Source: Sclerodactyla briareus (lineage: Eukaryota > Echinodermata > Holothuroidea > Dendrochirotida > Sclerodactylidae). Taken from it: a stretch of DNA of 64,000 nt. The translations under genes were made by a program, and so were the position numbers. Location: the NCBI GenBank assembly GCA_026419785.1, contig JAODTK010005674.1:186001-250000 (forward strand), written 5' to 3'. The notes beneath the pieces were generated by a model. It was not told where the DNA came from and did no database searches. It saw only the letters and a program-made list of their open reading frames with translations. Positions 10,096-20,570 of the stretch are shown here, in pieces (position 1 is the first letter of the stretch; each line of letters opens with the position of its first letter).

Positions 10096-12060
10096 ATTGT
10101 CTGGAAACGGAACAATTTACATTAAAGTCCATTGCTAAGTTTAGGTCCTGGCCATGTTTTCCTGCAGACCCGAAGAATTAATAGATTATTGATTGCACAA
10201 TAGATTAATCGATGAAGAATATCAAGTTCTGAATTAATTGGGGAGCTTGAAATAGCAATGGTTCCCACCCTTTTTTCCTCTGTCCTGACCATGCAGAGAC
10301 TCTGGACCACACAACCCTTCAAATTGTAAGCCTTAGCCGTATGGATTGTGATTGATACTAGTGATGTCAGAGAAAATGCTGATTCAACCCTCCCTGTACA
10401 ATCACCTCCAGAATAAATACAGAAAGAATTCATTACTTGATTGTTTAATCTGAGGGGCATACACAAGCCATGGTTGGGCAGTGTATTCGATTGGCCTTAC
10501 AGAGTACTCCCTAACCATTACATGCAGGAAGGCAGGGGGGAGGACTGATCCTTCCGTCAGGGAACAGAGAGCATATATCATGACCAGATTCAGTGGCACG
10601 AGGCCCCATGCCTCCCTCCCCACTATCTAAAATTTACTAATCAACCCCCAGGAGGGGAGAGCGGGGTTAGTTGGAACGCAGGGTTTAGTTGACACCAATT
10701 TGGAATTCTCTCCCTGATGCGATAGCTTTTCACCAAGTATTTCCCATTAACCACCTAGGGGTAGCCTCATCTAACACCATCCACCATATTACTTTCAGAC
10801 TGGTTAACCAATCATCTAGGCAAATGAGGGAGGAAGTTTGTTTTTCAGCACCCCAAGTAATTTTGGCAACGAAATTAACAGATGTTGTTTTTTTCACAGA
10901 GGATAATACCAAAATATCCTGGTTTGAGTTGTTTCACCCAGCTTAGAGTACTGTAAGTACAGTACTAAGCTTCAATATGAGGAAATAAAGAATTATTCAG
11001 CTGGTCCCCATCCTGTGATTTACATGAGCATACAACTTCAAAATGGTCCATGGGGTTCCTGTAGTTTTGTCGCACATTATTGGAGCGGGTTAGTTCTAAC
11101 CATGCTGTTTTGCAGTCTGCTAGCGCATACCTGTTTCTCCTTGCCCGAATATTGCTCAGATGCCACTATTAAGACCATTTCGAAACACGTCAGAGTTCTT
11201 CTGCAAACGTAGTAGAGATTAAAATATTCTGATTATTCAATGTTGACTGGTTCTACTGCTTCTTTGTAGAGAATTTTCTCCTAAGACGGTAAGAGAAAAG
11301 AATTATATATATATAATCTACTTCACCATTTACAGTATATTTAGTAATCTGGATGCAAAGATCAATGTATTGTTAACCAAGGTAAAAATATGTATATTTT
11401 TCATGAAGGTCCCATTATTTTCCTAGATGCGAGAGGGGCAATGGGTCCCTGCTTATCGGAACCCTACTTGGAAAGTTCTGAACAGCAATTTGAACATGTG
11501 GGGTTAAAGGATGGACTTGTACAACTTACAGTAATTTTATAACAGGAAGCAATTTATAAAGAAGGTCTTCAGTATACATACATTGTAGTTAAACTCAAAC
11601 AAGAGGCCCAGAACTGTGGGGATAAAATCCCAACAAAATTCATTGCCAATTCTGACACCCACAAATGCACAAGTGAGAAACTTGTACAAAAAAAAATCTT
11701 CGGCCTAGTAAATTAGAGGAAACATGCTTACAGTACATGTATAAAAGTATGTAAATATATTTCCTACCACTTCAAGGAGGTTGACAAGCCCCATGAAAAT
11801 GTGGTTTCAAGTCCTTCATTTTAGTTCCAGTTTTATAACTGCGGCAATTAGCGACTAGATTCTGCCTTCAAAAGTGACCTTCACTAGGCTTAAACACGGC
11901 AATGTGCCCCACGTACAGGGCCATATGTGATACAGGATATAACTTGCGTTCAGGGGAGTCCCTAGATACTATGATGCGAGGAGTCTTCGCTGATTTTATA
12001 TCATCTTGAAATCCAGAAACAGCAACGTTTGAACCTACTACGAGCTATACTAACAAATAA
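10096..12060. other. Spacer; one short retrotransposon-like peptide
   Basis: Open frames at 10122-10466 and 10402-10623 (minus) and 10689-10946, 11015-11212 (plus) show no convincing domain. The plus frame at 10689 begins with IWNSLPDAIA, which resembles the C-terminal end of LINE ORF2 proteins, but the match is too short to call. An AT repeat lies at 11306-11317. The sequence immediately left of the foldback candidate includes ACTAAC at 12049-12054. Confidence 0.35.
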
Positions 12061-12560
12061 CGGGCGCAGCCCACGAGACCGAAGTGTCCAGAGACCGAGG
12101 GCCCACGAGGACCCAAGGTCGCGAGACGCGGATACGAAGTGTAAAAGGGTCCGCGAGACCGGAGGTCCGCGAGAACGAAAGGGAGAAAAGGGTCCGCGAG
12201 AGAGAGAGACCGAAAGGGTGTGAAAAAGGGTCCTACGAGACCGCACTTGAAAAGGGTCCACGAGAGCGAAAAGTGTCGCGAGATGAACTGAAAGGCCACG
12301 AGACCGAAAGGTGCGAACGGGGTCGCGGAGGACCGGCACTTAAAACGGGTCCACGAGCCGAAAGTGAAAAGGGTCCAAGAAGACGAAAACATAAAAAGGG
12401 TCCACGAGACGAAAGTGGAAAAGGGTCCGCGAGACCGAAAGTGTGAACGGGTCCGCCAGACCGAAAGTACAGGGGGGGGGGGGAAATGGTCGCGAGACCG
12501 AATCCGAAAGTCATAAAGGGTCCCCGAGATCCGAAGGTCCAGCGAGACCAAAATGAGAAC
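12061..12560 (-). repeat. Minisatellite array, left arm
   Basis: About 20 diverged units, read on the plus strand as AAGGGTCCGCGAGACCGAAAG and variants, of about 26 bp with some longer composites. Each unit contains a GGTC-N5-GACC inverted repeat. The linker between palindromes (AAAGTGAAAAGGG) gives the array a direction, opposite to that of 19015-19460. A run of about 14 G interrupts it at 12470-12483. Long open frames on both strands here (for example 12045-12551 minus) are repeat by-products. Confidence 0.9.
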
Positions 12561-12934
12561 CTGAATCGATCATTTGCCGTTCCGATACCGCTCCAGTATG
12601 ACCTTTTGCAACGTAGTATTATGTTGCAAACACCTGTTGAAATGACTTAGTGACTCTCAATTCAGTAGCTATGGAGAAGGAAGAGGACGGTCACCCACAA
12701 CTTTCGTACGAGACGGCTGCGGCATAATTTGTTGATATTGGGTCGGACATCCTGAGGATGTGGGGGCATGCCCCTCGGGAAAAGCCCCCCCCCCCTGTCG
12801 TCGGGAATTGTTTTCCGATTGGGGTGCGCTTAAAAATTTTACACCACTCCGACGGAGGGCCTAACTGTTCCCCGACAGTACCTTACTGTATTTCCAACTT
12901 CTTTATGGAAACAGAGCGGCGATCTGTGATGAAA
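12561..12934. other. Interior of foldback candidate, unassigned left part
   Basis: Unique-looking sequence directly inside the left array, with a GGGGGCATGCCCCTC palindrome-like segment and a C-run at 12787-12796. It does not match the sequence directly inside the right array, so the inverted repetition is limited to the minisatellite. Confidence 0.4.
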
Positions 12935-13490
12935 TTAGGGTTTATACGAGGTAATCACCATCCCAGAGGTTTGGGCCGTGCGTACAAGAGAATTTTCAGT
13001 TTCACAAGACCCACAGTTGCAGGAAAGGCCACTCACGGCGTATGAAAGAGCAACATTCCCTGAATGGCAATAAATTCGAAATTTGACTTATTAAAGACTT
13101 TCTTGAGAAGAAACGAGCGGTTTATTCCTCACAAATCGGGTCACCATCGGTTGACGGTGAGCATAAAGAACATATTCGTTTTAAGGAACCCTACTCAGAG
13201 GCAGGAATGCGTACCAGGCCGTTATATTATGGCAGTAAGCAACATTCCTAAAATGAATAAATTTCCGAAATTGAATTGTAATTCCAAGAAACTTCTAGGA
13301 AGAACTGATCAAGGTCTCAGTCCTTACCAATCCAGGGCCACCTCGGTTTGACGCGTTAGCGTATAAGAAAAAAAACAATAGGTAACAGACCCCAGATTGC
13401 AGAAAAAGGCACTACCGGACTTTAATGGCATTGAGCAACATCACAGAATTGCCAATAAATTTCACAAACTGATAAGGTTTTATCCGTACA
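12935..13490 (+). repeat. Satellite family S180, three units
   Basis: The anchor CAGATTGCAG or a variant occurs at about 13014, 13196 and 13393 (periods 182 and 197). Units share a GGCACT or GGCCACT word, GGCAGTAAGCAACATTCC, AATAAATTTC, GAACTGATCAAGG and CCACCATCGGTTGACG or a variant. The same family forms the array at 35320-36240 and has further copies at 13985-14175, 16100-16240 and 17160-17270. Confidence 0.8.
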
Positions 13491-13984
13491 TAAGTTTTTC
13501 CTCATGGCTTAATTCCATATCATATACTAGTAAGAATAAGTAAGTAAATGGTGAGTGAGTAATCCAGAAATAAATTTCAAGGATCGGCCACGTCCGTACA
13601 GGCCTGAATGATAAAAATAAACAGTCATGTCTGAATAAATCAAGAAAAACAAGTCATATAGTAAGCTATGAAAGCATAGGAAGGAGGTAGCGTCTCGTCA
13701 ATCATTTAAAAAGCTTTATTGCACGGGGGATGAATGAATTACGAGTCTGTTGGTTTCAATATACCTCTCTATTTTCTGTCATGGAGAGGTTGATTAAAGC
13801 GGGGTTGGACTGGTGTCAGTCCAACCGGGAGTCTAACTTGACCGAGTAGGCATGGGTACATCAAGTTCGACTGAGCTTGAAGGCTCTCCAACAACAACTG
13901 ATAGCTTTGTTTATAATTAGTGTCGATACGTGTTCTTTCGGTTGGCCACGACATTACCAACCCAAGTGGAAGAAAATGTCGGAT
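13491..13984. other. Insertion-like segment interrupting the S180 satellite
   Basis: About 490 bp without S180 sequence separates satellite units ending near 13490 and starting near 13985. It contains a perfect 10-bp stem with a 4-base loop at 13803-13826 (GGTTGGACTG, GTGT, CAGTCCAACC). No terminal repeats were found that would define it as a mobile element. Confidence 0.4.
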
Positions 13985-14175
13985 GTAATTACTTACCTAA
14001 ATCATGCCACATCAGTTGGCGCGTGGTGTAAAAGAAAAATCGTTCTACACTCCCCAGAATGCAGGAAATGGCATTTCCTGGGCCGTTTATGGCAGTAAGC
14101 AAATCCCTAAGGTGACAGGAAATTTACCGGATTGATATTCGAAATTGGTGAAGAACTGACAATGTTTAGGCTTTC
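13985..14175 (+). repeat. Satellite family S180, single unit
   Basis: Carries CCACATCAGTTGGCGCGT, CAGAATGCAGG, GGCATTTCCTGGGCCG, TATGGCAGTAAGCAA and GAAGAACTGACAATGTTTA, matching the unit at 12935-13490 and at 35320-36240. Confidence 0.7.
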
Positions 14176-16025
14176 GTGGCCTCCCCAGTGTTCATGCCTA
14201 CGGTATTATACATCTGAACAAAAAGGTAGCAATCTGATTAGAAATAAGCGGTTAGCCTTGGTGTTGGTGTTTTACTGTACCATTGATCATAGGACTTTTG
14301 CACCACTCCCCAAATATATTTTTTTCTTGGGGGGGGGGAGGGAGGAACACATAAAAAAGAATGTTTCGACATATGCGTTAGGGTGGGGCTCGGAAATCCT
14401 CGAACAATCCCGAGACACTCAGTCAAAGAAACTGAATTGGACCTCCAGCGGAGGGATCGGGGCGCCAATCCGTTGCGCAGGAATACCAGCACTTCTTATT
14501 GATGATTCAAATTCAGATCACTGGTATTTTAAACCAGTTCCAGTTTCCGGGAAAGACACTTGGATGGGGTGGTATTGAGCTTCTGTTTCAGTCGCATGAA
14601 TGATCAGGACTATCTGATTGATTCAGTGTCAATTTCTGCAGGAGTGTGACTGTATAGTATATATATATATAATTACATTACATTCATATTATAAGATACT
14701 CTTCATTTTTCGAAGGATTATAGATTGGGACGTACCTGGCGTTTTACTGTTGTATTGTTGGTTTTATGAACTACAGTGTATGAGGAATAAATACTATAAA
14801 TGGTGAAGCCTAGGCTATGAACTTATTATGGTGGCAGGTTGGAAAGCACCTGTGATAAGATGTATCAGTTTTTCCTTCCCATGTGCTCGTACAGTTTGCT
14901 GAGGCATTAAGGGCGCAAGGCCATTTGTCAACTTAGGGTAGATCGTATACCTTCGCATCATAGCACGCACTAAAAATGTCAACCCAGCAACGGTTGATTC
15001 GAACTGATGAGTGAAATGAAATAGCTCCGTTGAGTCGTCGTGTCGTGCTTTATCGGACTGTACGATATTAACATTATGGGTCAGGTCAGGTCAGCTGTGT
15101 GGTGGGGTCACGAAAGCCAAGGCCACGCATCTCAGACGATGGATTCCATCAGATGAAAGAGTATCATGGGTATATCACCAACAAAGAGACAAGATGATGG
15201 CGGCCAAATTATAGTCAGATGCAGTGAGTATCTAATATATGATGCGCCATCAATCCCGACAAATAGATATCGATTAAGCCAGAAAAAATAAACAAATGCC
15301 AGACTAATTGCCTATAGTATAGGTAGTTATTTCATTTTGGGGGCGCACTGGAACCCTTAAATGCATTTTACGTAAATCATCTTTGTCGTTTATGCAACTT
15401 GGCAGTCGAGAAAAATTAGGAATAAATATAAGTGATTGAGGAACTTCCTGATGATAAGACTGCGAGATACTGATTCATGCCTTCTAAATCAGGTTGGAGT
15501 TCTTGAATTCTCTTTACTTGGCCTGCCGGAGTGTTCAATAAGGAAACTACAGTCACCCATGCAGCGCGTATCGCTAAACAGAAAAGGAAAACGGGGTCCG
15601 TACTCCGGTCTTGGACAGCTATACTGGTATCGTTTGGGAAAGAAAATTATTTCAAAATCATGTTGCTTGCCTTTTCTTTTGCCCTTCACCTGGAACCTCA
15701 TCCTGTGTATCTATTTCTCGAGGTGATGTTGATCTCTGTCCGGGAACTTCATCCAAATCCAAATCGTCCATCGTTCGAAGACAAATGGGGTATCGATGCC
15801 ATGATACACGGCACTACCCTGTGGAATCGAATACGACCAGATCAGATAGGCTTGTGATAAAACGGTTCTACATTTAAGACTAAGCAGAACACTCATTACT
15901 GCATCTTTCTTCTCCTGATGGCCCTTTAACGCGCCTAGAAAGCATTGTGTGCTGAATTTACGAATATAAATCTATTATTATAGATATTATTATGATTATT
16001 ATTAGAGTAGGCCTATACAGCCAAC
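14176..16025. other. Interior of foldback candidate; one short acidic frame
   Basis: Includes a run of ten G near 14330, a TA repeat at 14657-14672 and several unremarkable open frames. On the minus strand at 15658-15771 a 37-codon frame starts MDDLDLDEVPGQRSTSPRE and repeats the word DEVPG before ending in TGA. It is protein-like but too short to assign, and overlapping plus-strand frames (15436-15857) are equally open. Confidence 0.35.
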
Positions 16026-17290
16026 GGATTACTCAGGAAACTGTTACAGTTCTACGTGGAAACACCATCGGCGAGTATGCAGCTTTTTTAACCGGAGCGC
16101 AGGCACTAGGTACGTGTTGAAGCGCCGTCATCGGTTGGGCGCGGAGCGTGGACGAAAATTGTCGAGGGTTCCAACACCTATCACGGAAAAGGCACCTCGG
16201 GGCCTGAGAGTGACCATTTAAACTCACCCTATCGGTTAAAAACAAAGTTCCTTACGGGGGGAATTACATGAAAAACAAAAATGATCTTGGCACTCTTACT
16301 GGGACTATTATTGAATCTAAATGTGAGGGTTGGGTTTCGTTCTCCACTGACAGATTACACAGAAACGAACCTCGATACTAAAACAAATCTCTCATTACAT
16401 GATCACTACTCTAAGTACAGTGCCGTATGAGGAACCATTTTATTCAGCTGGAGAACGTTTATTATATTATTTTAATATATGTTCTATTGGGGAGCCGATG
16501 TGGAGTGCAATTTTTTTACTATCTGAGCGGAGCGCGCAATTTGTTGGGCGTAGCGACCCTAAAATGTTGCGTTTTATACTATCCGAATCGCCGAGTATCA
16601 CGGGAAATGGAACTGGCGGGCTAATTGCAGAAATCTGTATGACAATTCGGTAAGAAAAGGATATTGAAGAGTTGTCACTCTGAAGAAATAGGCAGAGATA
16701 TAGCAAACACATCATCTGTATTTTCATGAAAGAATATGTCAGCAAGTGATTTCAAACTAGATATCAAGAACCTACTGCAAGTTATAATTCACGTTAAACA
16801 GGTGGGGTGGAACCAGGATTGAACCAACCCCTTCATTTTAGCTATTAAGATTTGATCAGCAAATGGTGACAATATGTGAAGTGTGTAGAAACCCGTTGTG
16901 AAAGTGGGGGATGATTGTGCAGGGTATCTAAATGGGGCGCCAATCATGATGGCGTGAAGCGTGAGAACGTTTTGGGAGAATTATGTAAAAAGATTGCATG
17001 AAATAGTACTTTGCAGTACTTGACTCCAGTGCGCAGCTAGGATTTTTCAGTGGGGGCGGGGAGGAGGGCGGAAACTAGAGCAAGGGTGACGCCAGGACTT
17101 CCTCTGAGGGGGCGGGGACAATACATTTCAGGAGAAGAAACAAGAATACTATTTCGACGCGGGAGCGCCACCATCAGTTGGCGCGGATCTACACGGGAAT
17201 TGTCGAACGTATCAAGCCCCCAGATGACGAAATGACCTTTCCCGGCGCGTTCACTGCTGGCCAGAATGTAAACAATTGATGCGATATACT
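16026..17290 (+). repeat. Dispersed S180-related copies
   Basis: Two stretches (about 16100-16240 and 17160-17270) share the S180 hairpin word. The first has GCGCCGTCATCGGTTGGGCGCGGA and the second GCGCCACCATCAGTTGGCGCGGA in split form, followed by GGAATTGTCGA or AAAATTGTCGA and a CACCTCGG or CCTTTCCCGG word. The stretch between holds a plus-strand 84-codon frame (16399-16653) without recognisable motifs, and at 17024-17060 a GCGCAGCTAGGATTTTTCAG repeat end followed by G-rich sequence. Confidence 0.55.
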
Positions 17291-19014
17291 ACTATCCACC
17301 GGTGCGGACGAAGCGTTTTAATTTTTTCTCAAGATTTCCAGAGCAGATCTTAGAAAAATCAGAATCCCAGCTAGAAAATTTAGGAATTAGCTAGCTTGCT
17401 CCACATTCCAATCATGATGTGAATGTTATGCCATGAGAGAGCAGGGAACTTCCGAGTAGTAGTTCCATTGTGAAAACTCGCGTCGAAAATCCAAGCAGTC
17501 TGAGAGCCTAGGATACTGCCGTTGAAATGAGACGTGGTTGAGAGAGAGAGTAAGAAACGAACCAAAGGCTAAAGGGTCATTAGTAATCCAAAGATGTTGA
17601 TTGTAGTTTAAATGAGAAATGAGTAGAGTAAATGAGTTCAATGAGAATGTTGTTGTTTACCGTATTTCTGCTGATAAGTATTAAGCTAGGGGAACAATGA
17701 GTAGAGAGGCAGAAATCCACAGAGCTTGCAGCGATGTAGGGAGACGGGAGAGCACGGGACAAATTCCACCATAGTTACATGGTAGACGAAGCATGAACGA
17801 ACTTTGTAGTACATACTTTTTAGGGCAATTGATGACAAATTTGGCACAATTACTGCTTTATTGTCATAAAAAACCCCCAGCAAAGAGCAGATCTTATATC
17901 AAAAACTGGTCGTAGAATACTGGCTACAGACTATTCCTCGAAAATCACAATCTTTTTTTATTGGAGGGGGGGTGAGTGGGGGCACACGGAGGGAGGGCTC
18001 ATGGTTTTCGAGGGGACTGACCCCTTGGCGACACGGCAGGGCTAGAGTATTTCACTGGTGGTGTTCAGTCAATATATGAGGGAGAAGAGAAAACTGGTGG
18101 TGAAGTAGTGTACACGGGAATTTGGGAATAAGGCCCCTCCAGAGGTTAAGAAAAGGCACTTCCCAAGGCGTCAGATTTTTTTCAGAGCCTGGTTGTGAAG
18201 GGCGTTAGACATTGACATGGTGAGGCTGTCATATTATCCGGATAAAATTACGCAAATCTGAGTAAGGTGCTAAATTCATCGAAAGTTACGAAAGAAACAC
18301 CCTTTTTGTGGCACTCAGTAGATAGTTTGGGTAAACATTTCTCCCGTGCTTCACCATGGATCTAATTTTCCATTCTCCGCCCGAGTTGCGGGGCTACTCG
18401 AGTTTCGATCCCAATTGATTATGCACTGGTGTCTCGGATGCCTGTGATATGGTGGTGCCCTAATTTGGTTTTAAGACACCTGGGAGGGGAGTGGGTTATG
18501 ACGTGACCATCTAACGGAGCACCATCGTCGGCCTGATGCGGATCGGTTTAAGGATGTTTTGTGACAGGGGCTTGAAGTAAATAATGGGCTCGCAGGGGGT
18601 TTAACGGGGAACTGTTGTACATTTCAGCTGATCATGCAGTTCGGCGGCTTCAGGAGAGCAGATTGGCCCTCTCTCGGAAAGGAGTCACATGAAACATTAA
18701 ATTTATTGTCGAAATTGAGTTCAATCAAGCCAGCGGGTATGGAATCATCATAACCCATGCCCTCTTTCCCCTGATAGCCTGTAGGGGTGGAGGGGGATGG
18801 AGGCTTCCAGCCACGATCCAATATTTTATCATCCGAGATACGGAAGCTGCATTTTTTTACCCCAATTATTCTTCGACAGGCTGGCATCTGGTGTCAGTTC
18901 GACTGTTAGGCAAACGGCACCGAAATCATTGCCGGGTATTGCGAGACGATATTCTCCTCATAATGGTTCCGCCTGATTTGGTATTCATACAGAACAACGC
19001 TCGGTCCTGAGGAT
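17291..19014. other. Interior of foldback candidate, right part
   Basis: No gene supported. A minus-strand frame at 18624-18887 (87 codons) has a plausible composition but no known motif. G-rich stretches occur at 17965-18010 and 18480-18500. Confidence 0.35.
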
Positions 19015-19460
19015 TTTCTTCTATATCGGTCTCGCGAACTTCGGGTCTCGTGGACCCTTTCTAATTTCGGTTCCGCGGACCTTCGGTCTCTTGGGACCCT
19101 TTTTCAATTTCGGTCTCGCGGAACTTCGGTCTCGGGACCCTTTTTCACTTTCGGTCCGCGGAACTTCGGTCCGTGACCCTTTTTCAATTCGGTCCGCGGA
19201 CTTCGGTTCGTGGACACATTCACTGTGGTCTGCGGACCTTTGGTCCGTGCGACCTTTTCAATTTGGGTATCACGGGACCTTCGGTCTCGTGGCCCTTTTC
19301 AATTCGGTCTCGCGGACCCGGTCTCGTGGAACTATTTCATTTTTCGGTCTCGCGGAATTCGGGTCGCGTGGCCCTTTTTCAATTTGGGTCTCGCGGACCT
19401 CGGTCTCGGGGACCCTTGTCAATTCGGATCGGGGACCTGTCGGTCCGTGGGCTGTAACCC
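19015..19460 (+). repeat. Minisatellite array, right arm
   Basis: Units read GGTCTCGTGGACCCTTTTTC, AATTTC, GGTCTCGCGGACCTTC, giving about 42 bp with shorter variants. These are the complement of the left-arm units at 12061-12560, with the same GGTC-N5-GACC palindromes. About ten composite units are visible. Open frames of 73-134 codons in this stretch come from the repeat. Confidence 0.9.
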
Positions 19461-19719
19461 AACTAACCACGGGAAACGCGACCAGGACCACCTAGAATTA
19501 GGCCTAGCCTAGCCTCGCTCGCAGGCTTTAGTACTGGTCTAGCCTGCGTTCACAACTCGAGCCTATGCTGTTTTTTTAGGCTGCGCTAAGTGGCCAACTA
19601 TCTATTTCAACTTCAGTTCCGAAAAGCTTGCATCCAATTAATATACCCAAAAGGCCGATTAAGATTGTAGTTAAGAAAAGGTTTAGAACTTTATCATTCC
19701 TAATATTGGTCTTTGGCAG
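19461..19719. other. Short spacer with TAGCCTAGCC words
   Basis: Includes CCTAGCCTAGCCTCG (19503-19517) and a possible polypyrimidine tract before the acceptor at 19719. It could be intron of the gene ending at 20508. Confidence 0.35.
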
Positions 19720-19832
19720 GTGAGACTTATAAAATATTCACCAGAAGAATCAGTAGGAATCTCTTCACTTTTCACAAGTTGACTGTTGATCAAGACACAT
19801 CACAAGTTGTTGTTTGCGTTGCCACTCTCAAG
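19720..19832 (+). CDS. Candidate internal exon, product unknown
   Basis: A TTGGTCTTTGGCAG acceptor (AG at 19718-19719) and a CTCAAG/GTATGA donor (GT at 19833-19834) bound 113 nt. Only the frame entered after two bases is open throughout. It encodes 37 residues beginning ETYKIFTRRISRNLFTF and ending QVVVCVATLK. The alternating hydrophobic pattern at the end is beta-strand-like. The exon ends in phase 0. The next supported exon (20362) starts with two bases of a split codon, so an exon between them or a small indel is needed. I do not recognise the family. It lies 260 bp right of the foldback candidate. Confidence 0.42.
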
Positions 19833-20361
19833 GTATGAATAATCATGCAGATTTTTTTTTTAGTAATGTCTCGCATGTGCCCCGCTATGATAAATAGGAT
19901 CGCCCACAAATGGCAACTGAGTGGCACACTTATGTGGACAAAACTATATTTCAACGAGACAGGCTGGGAAAAAACACACTTGTCTGATTTTCACCAATTA
20001 TTACAGTCAAAATTAAGCTTGTATATTAACTAATACTACATTTGTAGTGGATTAGAATTTTCTTGGATGATGTTTTGAAAGTTATAGAGGGCTGTGTAAT
20101 CGGAGGGAGAAGTTGGGGCATGCGGTGCCGATTTCGTCACCTGTCAAAATCAGTCACCTTCAATGGGAAAGGATGGGCTACAGTAAACATAAAATTCTGA
20201 TACGTGATAGCCTATCTAGCCTACGACTATCACTGTAGGCGAATATGTAGGCCCTCTATTGAAAGGAATTGCAACCAAAATCAGTATAGTTCATAAATAT
20301 TTATTACCAACAAAGGTATTCCACTTGACTGTCTTTTGTGGGCAATTTTATTTTTGGGTAG

Positions 20362-20508
20362 TAGTTGTGAGTAAGGATACTATTCAAGAGTGCACGTTCC
20401 GTCCAGAAAACGGTCAACCCGTGTTTGTCGCCCATCTTTTCAACGATATCACTCTGAAGAACACTGTCTCTATCGACGGCATTATTAATTTATGTCCAAA
20501 TGACTGAG
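20362..20508 (+). CDS. Candidate terminal exon, product unknown
   Basis: A T-rich tract ending GGGTAG (AG at 20360-20361) precedes a frame that runs to TGA at 20505-20507. The peptide includes VVVSKDTIQECTFRPENG, QPVFVAHLFNDITLKNTV and ends INLCPND. It is protein-like, with spaced hydrophobic residues suggesting a beta-sandwich; no named domain was recognised. AATAAA follows about 57 bp after the stop. Together with the exon at 19720-19832 this suggests the 3' end of a plus-strand gene. Its 5' exons would have to lie inside or beyond the foldback candidate, or in unrecognised exons between. The opposite-strand frames (20414-20727) are shadows. Confidence 0.42.
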
Positions 20509-20564
20509 GAACGAGAAAGAAGAAAACACGTATGAACTTATACAATCTCCGGAGTATATTTGAA

Positions 20565-20570
20565 AATAAA
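20565..20570 (+). promoter_or_regulatory. Putative polyadenylation signal AATAAA
   Basis: AATAAA lies about 57 bp downstream of the TGA that ends the candidate terminal exon. Its position is right for 3' end formation, but the hexamer is common in AT-rich DNA. Confidence 0.35.

Larger units (their letters stand above)
12061..19460. mobile_element. Candidate foldback-type element, about 7.4 kb
   Basis: Two arrays of the same minisatellite (12061-12560 and 19015-19460) lie in opposite orientation, so the interval is bounded by long inverted repeats built of tandem subunits. That is the architecture of foldback elements, including the TU elements described in sea urchin. The outermost ends match in inverted form: CAGCCCACG at 12067-12075 and its complement CGTGGGCTG at 19446-19454, each preceded outward by GGG. 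ACTAAC occurs just outside both ends (12049-12054 and 19462-19467), but not at equal distances from the shared end, so it is only a possible target duplication. The interior (about 6.5 kb) carries satellite copies and no recognisable transposase. Chance placement of two arrays is the alternative. Confidence 0.45.

Noticed and set aside
10689-10946. LINE remnant suggested by IWNSLPDAIA
   Set aside because: Only about ten residues resemble the ORF2 end; the rest of the frame has no similarity to LINE proteins.
12045-12551. 168-codon minus frame and other frames over the left array
   Set aside because: They are translations of the minisatellite (repeated Ser-Arg-Gly-Pro-Phe), not a protein-coding gene.
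19091-19512. 134-codon plus frame over the right array
   Set aside because: Same reason: minisatellite translation.
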